The position numbers and the translations under genes are program-made. Positions 56,721-64,000 of a stretch of DNA of 64,000 nucleotides are shown one piece after another. Within the stretch, counting starts at the first letter, position 1; every line of letters begins with the position of its first letter. Origin of the DNA: Piezodorus guildinii. Lineage: Eukaryota > Arthropoda > Insecta > Hemiptera > Pentatomidae. Under the pieces are notes generated by a model. The model had not been told where the DNA came from. It searched no databases and worked only from the letters and a program-made list of their open reading frames with translations. The stretch covers positions 54,362,725 to 54,426,724 of the forward strand of contig CM041293.1 of assembly GCA_023052935.1 (NCBI GenBank). Reading direction: 5' to 3'.

Positions 56721-57944
56721 CCGCGTGCTAAGTAATTTCACAACTAAATAATTTCTAGCCTTCAGCCCGGACACTATTTCCTACTGTATTTTATTTTTCT
56801 TATTATCATTGAACTTAACTTTCTTTACGTTTATTTAATCAAAATAGTCGAAAAAAATCATAATCTGTAGAGGAGGGATCCAGAGAGTTGGGCGGATGTG
56901 GCAGTTTCAAGCTTAAACAGTTTTTGTGACGTTATATGTGATTGATTGATTATTACAAATTTCTGGATTATTGCATTAATTTTGTTGCAATACGATTAGG
57001 CATTTATGGTTTCTCCAGTATTTGAGAAGCTTCAGTGTATCAAACCAATCATAACCATTATTATTTTTGTTGAGTTTGGAATTTTTAAAATTTGCTGCTT
57101 ACCCTTTTGCCACTGTCCAGAAAGCCAACCGTTTTTCACCACAAGTAGCACTTCTAATCAGAATATATATATATATATATATGTTATCAGTGCTATTTCG
57201 GGATTGTTGAGTTAAAGCTCGTAGGTTCAGTTCGTCTGAATAAAAGTACACTCTGTGTAGGACTGTGTATAGGATCACTTGAAAAAAAGACTCATAATTG
57301 GAAAGGAGAAATAATTAGAAGAAATCTAAAACAAATAGAATAAAATGGACTTACCAAAGTGGAGATCGTGAAGTTGTGCGTAAAGCACACACCTTGACCC
57401 TCCAAATGCATTTGTGAGTCCAGAGAAAGTCTTTAGAAGTATTTTTTGAAAGTAAAAATAAAAAACTGGGAGATGATTGTTCTGAACATACATTAAGCAT
57501 AAGAATATGGAAAAAATAAATATCTTGACTAAGACGCAAATCAAACAGAAAGAATTATCCGGAAAACAGAGAGAGAGGAGGACTATAGAGCGCACTCAAT
57601 TTATTTTATTAATCACGCCTTATGGCGTAAACAGGAATATATAATTCTAGACTAATAAGTACTGAAGTACTAAACCAGTCACTTGGGAAGAATCATACAT
57701 CCAACATATTTGTATCCTGCAGAAAAAAATAAATCATTATACTGTCTCAGAGGAAAACATTTCACCATGCTTTGAACAATATGATGCTAAACATTTGAGC
57801 AAAACACCGGCTTCACAACTGATCCTTAAACAAACCGCTTTCATGATGAATGGCCTCTTCCTCTCCGTCATTAGGAGGCTTTAGTTACCTGGAGGTAAAA
57901 CAAGCCAAAGGGAATTCAATAGCTTGACGTTCAATGCCTCTCAG

Positions 57945-57945
<1 letters not shown>
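56721..57945. other. unassigned DNA
   Basis: Minus-strand frames at 57326-57595 have no motif I know. A short (AT)n lies at 57164-57181. Confidence 0.35.

Positions 57946-57950
<5 letters not shown>

Positions 57951-58014
<64 letters not shown>
57951..58014. repeat. (AT)n microsatellite
   Basis: An AT run of about 64 bp. Confidence 0.95.
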
Positions 58015-58017
<3 letters not shown>

Positions 58018-58538
58018 TTGCATTGACTTTCGATGGAAACATAAATGTTTTAGATTAGAGGAATACACTTTATTTATACACAAAACAAAATGATGCTGCC
58101 TAACTTAATTGGGTTGCTATAACACAGCATACCAATGCTTTCCTACAGGACTATTTTCAACATAATAATTTTTAACCTTTTTTTTTCTTTATTTATTTTC
58201 TCTTTCCTTCCTTACATTTTCCTATTCCCTTCAGATAGATACATCTATACATATACACTAAAATAAAAAAATAAAAACAACATATATACATCATAACACA
58301 ACATATTAAAAATCATACCTCTATATAATAAAGCAATACCACAATATTAAAAGGATTAATATCTAAAAACAATATGTATACACAAAATTGTATTAAAATG
58401 AAACGCTGTAAGTTATTACACAGTGGTTTATTATTTCCAAATAACAATATTCAATTTTATTCATTTTTTCCTATTTTTTTTTTTTGGTTTTTGTTTATCG
58501 GGCTTTACTGATTCTAAAACACTATACACACTTTTCTC

Positions 58539-58940
58539 TATCTTCAAAAATAACTGAGTTATAAATGTATTTATGTGAAAAAAATATCAATTTTTTTCTT
58601 TTCTTTGTTCTCTTTTATATAATTATTAAAAAACAATAATTTTATTTTCTATCTTCAAAAATAACGTAGTTACAAGCGTATATATAAGCGAAAAAAAATT
58701 TAATTTTTAATATTTTTTTTTTTTCTTTTCTTTTTCTTTTTTAATTATTTGCGTTTACAGTTGATTTGCAAAACTGCTTTCTGATCAAATTGATTTTTTC
58801 TATCTTCAAAAATAACTGAGTTATAGGCGTATTTATGTGAAATATATCGATTTTTTTTTCTTTTCTTTGTTCTGTTTTATAAAATTATTAAAAAACAATA
58901 ATTTTTTTTTCTATCTTCAAAAATAACTGAGTTATTGAAT
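58539..58940. repeat. tandem repeat, ~110-150-bp units
   Basis: The block 'tctatcttcaaaaataac' begins units at about 58539, 58649, 58799 and 58909. Units 1 and 3 continue almost identically: 'tgagttata', 'gtatttatgtgaaa', 'cttttctttgttctgt', then 'aattattaaaaaacaataat'. Unit 2 is longer and more diverged, with an extra 'gttgatttgcaaaactgctt'. Unit 4 is cut short. The unit is non-coding and T-rich. Confidence 0.75.
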
Positions 58941-58944
58941 AAAA

Positions 58945-59610
58945 TACTTTTAATCGGCTAACCAGCTGATATCAAAGTCTAGGTGTTAGGATCATCGTTG
59001 AATGGACTAGTATTTTTGTGGTGAATTTCAAAAAAATTGGTCCAGTAGTTTCGGACAAACGGATTTTTTTTTTTATTCCTTATTCGGATTCCACGCTTTT
59101 TGAAACGTAAGCTCTCAAATTTTGAGCAGGGGTAATTTTTTTTTGGTGGATTACAAAGGTTGATTATTGAAAATAATAAACCAAAAGTATAAAAAAAGTA
59201 TACATCAGCTTGCCCCTGCAATGATCCCTATTATACCTGCTAGGAGTGGATGTGGTACTGTATAATACCCAGAGAGTCGAGAATATAACAATATAAAATA
59301 TTTTATGCAGGTATCACTTAGGTTTATCCTCACTTTACCTTCCTTACACAACTTTGTATAGTATAAGTATTTTTCTCAAATCTTAAGCTTCCCAACGGTG
59401 TGTTATACATCTATATTACTATATTGGGAAAAAGATATACCTGGGATTAATGTTCGGCTGTTGAAATCATAATAGGTAGTCAATATAATCCGGAGTCATT
59501 CTCATAAACAACATCTTAATTTCGCCAACGTGAGCCATCTCCAGGACAGCAATGACTTTAAAAGTTAAAAAAAAGTTAGTTTAGACTAAACGTGAAATCA
59601 GATGGTTCTT
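58945..59610. other. unassigned DNA
   Basis: 'attggtccagtagtttcgga' (59038-59057) is a phrase often met in invertebrate repeats, which suggests an unclassified element. No gene. Confidence 0.3.
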
Positions 59611-59615
59611 ACCAG

Positions 59616-59683
59616 AGCTATTTGCCTTCCATCTGTCCGGGACAGGGTGTGCTGACCCGAATTGTCGAAAGTGGGAGGTAAGT
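59616..59683 (+). other. possible exon end with consensus 5' splice donor
   Basis: A local GC-rich patch ends in GAG|GTAAGTATG (donor at 59678-59683), a near-perfect donor. Upstream, AG at 59614-59615 (in 'cttaccag') could be an acceptor, giving a 62-nt exon that is open in two frames. One reads LFAFHLSGTGCADPNCRKWE, ending in phase 0. The acceptor tract is weak and I recognise no protein family, so this is a candidate only. It lies on the strand of the two ratchet-like sites. Confidence 0.2.
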
Positions 59684-59934
59684 ATGTAAACACTAACGAA
59701 ACGTGACTGTGTTACAGTATAAACGCTTTGCTAGTTCAGCCTAAACATGTTAAATAGCTCTTCACGGTTAGTGAAATCGTTTAAGGCAACCACCTTCTTA
59801 TGTGCTGTGTAAGGAGAGCATCGAACTTTCGGCCAGATATCTACTATCTCTATAGATTACCTTATTATACAATAAATGAAACCATCCATGGGTATGCATA
59901 AACCCTGTATAACCTAAGATTTTTGTTTTAACAT

Positions 59935-60158
59935 CTGGATGGTAAAATTTCGGTTCTAGGGTACGCTGAAGATAAGGTATTGCTGGGTGAAAACGCGAAC
60001 TTTACAAGTACATTATTTAAAACAGGTAAAGAGGCAGCACTTGAAATAAATACTTATAAAGACACATATTTGATCAGTGATCACAATGGCGATTTCATTG
60101 ATATGGGTTTACATTTGAAAATTAGATAAATTTAGGTATTTAGGTTCCATGATGTAGA
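59935..60158 (+). pseudogene. RTE-like LINE, palm (YADD-region) fragment
   Basis: Decayed codons read LGYAEDKVLLGENANFTSTL, then GKEAALEINTYKDTYLISDHNG. This corresponds to the palm YADD box (here Y-A-E-D, a mutated catalytic Asp) and the GLEINTDKTKYMISSRNG segment found at 30040. It stops at a KYLGS-like remnant near 60158, where family D begins. This is the only copy in the window with the palm box of this family. Confidence 0.65.
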
Positions 60159-60162
60159 GGAA

Positions 60163-61200
60163 AAAATCTGGTTAGCGCAACAAACGACTTTCACTTACCT
60201 CCGTTGTCAAAATCAATTTAAATAGTTTTTTTAGAATTTTTAAATACGCTTGGAGATAAAAAAAACCTTGTGCGGGCTACATACGACTTTCACTTACCTC
60301 CATTTTTAAAATCAATGAAAGGATTTTCTAATACAGTTAGAGATTAAAATACGTGAAACCATTAAAGAAATAATTAAATGGAATTTCTATAGAAACATCT
60401 GTTTTATTAAAAATATATTATATTATTATCTAAAATAATCACTTAGTTTTATCGGCTTTTCATCACTCTCTATTAACTTTTAAAACTTTATGTATGAGAT
60501 AATATTTTTTCTAAAATCTAGCTTTCCAACGGTATATTATACATGTATATTACTGCTCTTATGTTAAAAAAAAAATAAAAATGCATTAAAAAAATATTTT
60601 TTCTGTTTTCTCCTTTCATCGGGTATCGAATTCATTCAATTTATATATTTACCTGTTTTTCATCAGCGTTAACAAGATAATATAGTTATTTTTATTGAAT
60701 CTAATAAATTAAAGGTACTTTAGAGAAAGAAAATTTAAAATATCGGCATTTAAGCCCTGTCAGACCATTTTAATCAGAATAAAACCTACATGATATTAAA
60801 GTCCATTAAATTATACATTGATATAGCGAGTTTAATCAAAATCGTCGGAACCGTTTTCGAGAAAATCGAAAAAAGGTGCAAAATGCATGGTATAAAGTGC
60901 CTCTTCCGATAGGCTCATTTTGATGAAAAAAGTTTTGTCACATCTCGGGCGTATAGTTGTCTTAACTATGAAATTTCAGTTTCATAGGACTTACCGTTTC
61001 CGCCCGGGAGTTACCACACACACACACACACAGACCTTTTTGCGGGACTTGGTTATTTGGACTCAGAGGACCCTAAAACGGGTTTTTCCGTTGAAAACTG
61101 GAATTCGAAAATTTTCACGATCGCAATACATCCTCTTACTATACATAATAAGTGAAAGTAAAAAGTCTGGTGCGTACAACATACGACTTTCACTTACCTC
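60163..61200 (-). mobile_element. family D element with duplicated termini
   Basis: At the left, two right ends follow each other: 'aatctggttagcgcaacaaa' + CGACTTTCACTTACC (about 60164-60200) and 'tgcgggctacatacga' + CTTTCACTTACC (about 60274-60302). A full body then runs to the left end 'ttactatacataataagtga' (about 61136-61155). It is followed at once by another right end, 'tctggtgcgtacaacatacg' + ACTTTCACTTACCTC (61167-61200). This is a head-to-tail junction of neighbouring units. The 112-codon frame 60920-61258 covers the recurrent antisense ORF. Confidence 0.75.
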
Positions 61201-61204
61201 AGAA

Positions 61205-62016
61205 CCGACTGTACATTGTTGTGTTTCGCACCGCCTCAAATGTTTATCATTTGTTTAACAAGTATTATTATATTTTATTTATTTACATGCATTGTACGTT
61301 TAAATTTAGGAATATATTATATCTTTGTTCCTAACAAGCATAACTGGGCAATTTATTATTGTAAAGAAGTTGCCTAGATTTTCCTTCATTGTTGTTTAAT
61401 GACTTGACGGTGTCATAATTGTTGTTTCATTGTGTGGAAATGTAGGTTGATGTAGCCGTGAGAGGATGAAAGGAATTATAAGTGATTGCGCGTGATTGCA
61501 ACTGTCTCTTATACATTGTTCTTATGTTAAGCACTTTAATTTCACTAATTTAAAACTTAAGAGAGTCCTAGATTAACCGTCTAAAAACGCTGAAAATGTT
61601 TTATACACAGTTATCTACACATTCATAGATCGAGGACGATTAAAGTATATTCAGTTTTTCAAATCTATGAAACTAATTTGTTCTGAAGGCACTGATGGGT
61701 TTGCCCATTACTGAATAAATTGTGGTATTGAAATAAGTGTATTTACTGTTCAGCTTTCCTTAACATTTCTTGGAAACTTGTTTGGGTTAATGATAATAAT
61801 ACCTTTGAGAGTAAGGTTTCATAATTTTCATCTGTATTTTCCTCATGGGATTCAATCTTTTAAAAAATATTTCTTCAATGCAGAGAGGCTAAAGTAATGT
61901 TTATAAAACAGAGCTATGAGGTATTACCTCCTACCTCCAGGCTTTTATTGATTACCCTCATTTAGATATATTTTTAACCAACCGTCCATACCCTGCTCTG
62001 TTAATTTACAGACCGA
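61205..62016. other. unassigned DNA
   Basis: Nothing recognised; moderate AT. Confidence 0.4.
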
Positions 62017-62018
62017 CC

Positions 62019-62149
62019 GGGATCACCTGTAACAAGGTGGCTAGCACAACAGCCTTCTATGCCAAAGGTCACGGGTTAAAACCCACAGGTGGTTCAAGGC
62101 TGTTTTAATGGGAGGAAAAAATCCTTAGTTATGCTATCCTTCGAAGGGG
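62019..62149 (+). mobile_element. SINE family 1, head only, cut at the RTE-like insertion
   Basis: GGGATCACCTGTAACAAGG, head and first part of the body to 'atccttcgaaggggattat' (62149). The remaining 150 bp of the family are absent on the far side of the RTE-like copy, so either the SINE was already truncated or the insertion deleted its end. The B box reads GGTTAAAACC (one change). Confidence 0.75.
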
Positions 62150-62161
62150 ATTATCTATTAA

Positions 62162-62548
62162 TAATAATAATAGGCTTACCGAACCGAAGGTTCGATGCCG
62201 ATACCACCAAACTTCGCCTGCACAGACTCGTCCAATGTTCACCGGTCAAGCCCAAGCCCCGAAATCAGCGTTAATGCAATCCTCCCATCGACGCTTCGGC
62301 CTACCTTTCGGACGCCTACCAGTCGGTTCAGCGAATACCAACTTTCTCGGAATCCGTTCCTCACTAAGCCCAACAACTTTACGCGCCCATTTGTGTCTCC
62401 GCGATACTATCAACTCAATTATATTCACAGGGTACAAACTCTGCAATTCCGCGTTGTGCAACCTTCTAAACTCCCCAGTGGCGTCATCCCTCTTCGGACC
62501 AAATATTTTACGCAGTACCTTATTCTCGAAAACCTTAAGCCGTTATCT
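62162..62548 (-). pseudogene. RTE-like LINE 3' end with 12-bp target duplication
   Basis: Minus strand from VFENKVLRKIFGPKR down through HNAELQSLYPVNIIELI, RHKWARKVVGLSEERIPRKL, GRRPKGRPKRRWEDC and the C-terminus to a TAA-repeat tail (62162-62172). Exact duplication ATTATCTATTAA at 62150-62161 and 62549-62560. Short frameshifts are present. The three overlapping long frames here on either strand are readings of this one fragment. Confidence 0.9.
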
Positions 62549-62597
62549 ATTATCTATTAAGATTTATATTTAATTTATTTTGATTAAGTCACTAACT

Positions 62598-63482
62598 TTT
62601 ACTTTCACTTACCTATATATGAAATATATATATTATTTTCACTTACCTATATATGAATATATTGTAAGGAAAAGTATTGCGATCGTGATTACTCTCGAAT
62701 TCCAGTTTTCTACAGAAATACAAGTGTTAGGGAACTCAGTCTAAATAACCAAGTCCCGCAAAAAGGTCTCTGTTTGTGTGTGGTAAGTCTAGCACGAAAA
62801 CGATAAGTCGAGCGAAACTGAAATTTCATCTTTAAGACAGTTATGCGCTCGAGATGTTACAGCAACTCTTTCACTTAAATCGGCTGACCGAAAGTGCTAC
62901 TTCATACTATGCATTTTGCACCTTTCTATGATTTTCTCAAAACAGCTCAAAAACTCTCAAAAGCTCAAAAAACTATTTTGATTAAATATCGATGTAAATT
63001 TTAATGGGCTTTTATTCGATGTAGGTTTCACTCTGATTGAAATAGTTTAATAGGGCTTAAATTCCCATATTTTAAATTTTCTTCTTCTAAAGTCCATTTA
63101 ATTTTGTAGATTTCAAAAATTAGGCACATCATCTTTTTAGCATTGATATATAACGGCTAAATATGCAAATTGAGCGAATTTGATAAACACCTAAAGGAGA
63201 AAAGTGCAAAAACACTTATTTCATGCAAGTTTTGGGATAGCTAATGATTTTAGAAAAATATTATCTGATTCACAAAGTTGGAAAAGGTAACTATAAAGTG
63301 ATGAATAGGGAATAAACTTATCACTGATTAACAATTTAATAAAGTTATATTATTTAATCTAAAACATGTGTTTCCAACGAAAACAAATACAGGTTTTATT
63401 AAAATCGATTAAAATATTTGATTTATTATATTTAGTAGTTTTTAAATTAATTTTAACAGTCGGAATAGGTGAAAGTCCTATG
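62598..63482 (+). mobile_element. family D element, copy with doubled left end
   Basis: Two left termini stand in tandem: TTACTTTCACTTACCTATAT (about 62600) and TTTTCACTTACCTATATATG (about 62635). The body then runs to the decayed right end 'gtcggaataggtgaaagtcc' (about 63459-63478). The middle and (TG)n are shortened. Confidence 0.7.
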
Positions 63483-63527
63483 TTTCCATCAGGTATTTAT
63501 TATTTATTCTATAATTGTGAAGAGGCA

Positions 63528-63572
63528 ATTTTTATTGTCAGATTATTCTAAAGGTACTTGTTCCAGAATAAA
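63528..63572 (+). mobile_element. CR1/L2-like LINE 3' stem-loop remnant
   Basis: ATTCTAAAGGTACTTGTTCC, continuing AGAATAAATGAAG, is the 3' stem-loop of the family (compare 42389-42413). Nothing upstream is assignable. Confidence 0.5.
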
Positions 63573-63625
63573 TGAAGATATTATTCTAAGCATAATAGTC
63601 AAAAAATATCACCACATTTATTTTA

Positions 63626-64000
63626 TTTTTTTTTTTTTTTGTATTTTACTGAAATTTACAACTGTATATTATAATACATCAAGTAAATATGCCGATAAAA
63701 GATAGTGTACATGAAAAATATGAAGAGAAACTGCCCATTGGCAGCACTCTAGTAATCAATCTAAACAAGAAGGTCTCGAGGCCATCTTCTTTTTAGACGT
63801 AATGGAAGAGGAAGCAAGGATTGAAACTGGTAGGTTAGAATGGGAGTGGAGTTTGACATGGAAGGATTGATACCTGGTTCGGGCCAAATCAACTACAAAG
63901 GGATTATTAAGGTCTTTATGGATTTTGGACTGTAGGGATTGAATTTGATGGTTTAGTGGAACCCCATAGCTCAACTCCGTAAGTCCAGATAGGTCTTATG
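63626..64000 (-). pseudogene. Jockey-type LINE 3' end, running off the window
   Basis: A T-run (63625-63641) is the poly(A) tail. Then come the 3' UTR ('gaaatttacaactgtat', 'cccattggcagcactct') and codons for the C-terminus: Y-G-V-P-L-N-H-Q-I, IHKDLNNPFVVDLARTRYQS and FHVKLHSHSN (63756-63974). Small deletions against the 51791 copy remove several residues. The element continues past the last base. Confidence 0.8.

Noticed and set aside
57878..57905. Minus-strand CCTCCAG followed by GTAACT
   Set aside because: The pyrimidine tract is short and the donor poor.
58539..58940. CRISPR-like array
   Set aside because: Units are over 100 bp, unequal, T-rich and without spacer structure; the genome is eukaryotic.

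Overview
The window looks like non-coding DNA from a large, AT-rich animal genome, most probably an arthropod. The signs are mariner transposons of two or more lineages, Jockey-type, RTE-like, CR1/L2-like and I/R1-like LINE fragments, three families of tRNA-derived SINEs, many (AT)n tracts and almost no unique open reading frames. The species cannot be fixed from the sequence. I find no bacterial operon, rRNA, CRISPR array or convincing complete host gene. Almost every longer reading frame is a decayed piece of a transposable element or a shadow of one.

The most interesting signal is not a reading frame. At about 1.5 kb and 52.9 kb the plus strand carries a pyrimidine tract ending in CAG and followed at once by GTAAGT. 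This is the layout of a recursive-splicing ratchet point (a zero-length exon). Each is followed 37-41 nt later by a second good donor (GTGAGT or GTAAGT), as in the RS-exon model. If both are real, the window lies inside a very long plus-strand intron and the sites are about 51 kb apart. A consensus donor at 59678, downstream of a small GC-rich patch, is a weak candidate for a real exon end on the same strand.

Layout: 0-4.2 kb, ratchet-like site 1, a Jockey tail, then a long TIR repeat (called family D here) split by a SINE. 5-9 kb, CR1/L2-like and Jockey LINE tails and a dimeric SINE. 9.6-14.9 kb, mariner remnants, foldback elements, an RTE-like LINE 3' end and a Jockey tail. 17-24.4 kb, a TIR MITE, a LINE with a nested SINE, family D, several Jockey tails, an R1-like LINE tail and a second SINE family. 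26-31 kb, RTE-like fragments, two of them very short copies with clear target-site duplications (TSDs). 31.6-43.9 kb, family D, CR1/L2-like LINEs with a conserved 3' stem-loop, an I-clade LINE with poly(A) and TSD, SINEs and a 70-bp-TIR foldback element. 45-49.3 kb, family D and SINE families 2 and 3. 49.9-52.9 kb, a fresh mariner with near-identical TIRs and an in-frame internal deletion, family D, a Jockey copy with TSD, and ratchet-like site 2. 54-64 kb, SINE, MITE, RTE-like fragments, a tandem repeat, family D with duplicated ends, and a Jockey copy running off the end.

The elements act as a layered record. SINEs sit inside family D and inside a LINE 3' UTR, and an RTE-like copy abuts and apparently ends a SINE. 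The cecropia-type mariner at 49942-50840 and the short TSD-flanked RTE-like and SINE copies look like the youngest insertions. Boundaries of decayed repeats are approximate, because no alignment could be run.
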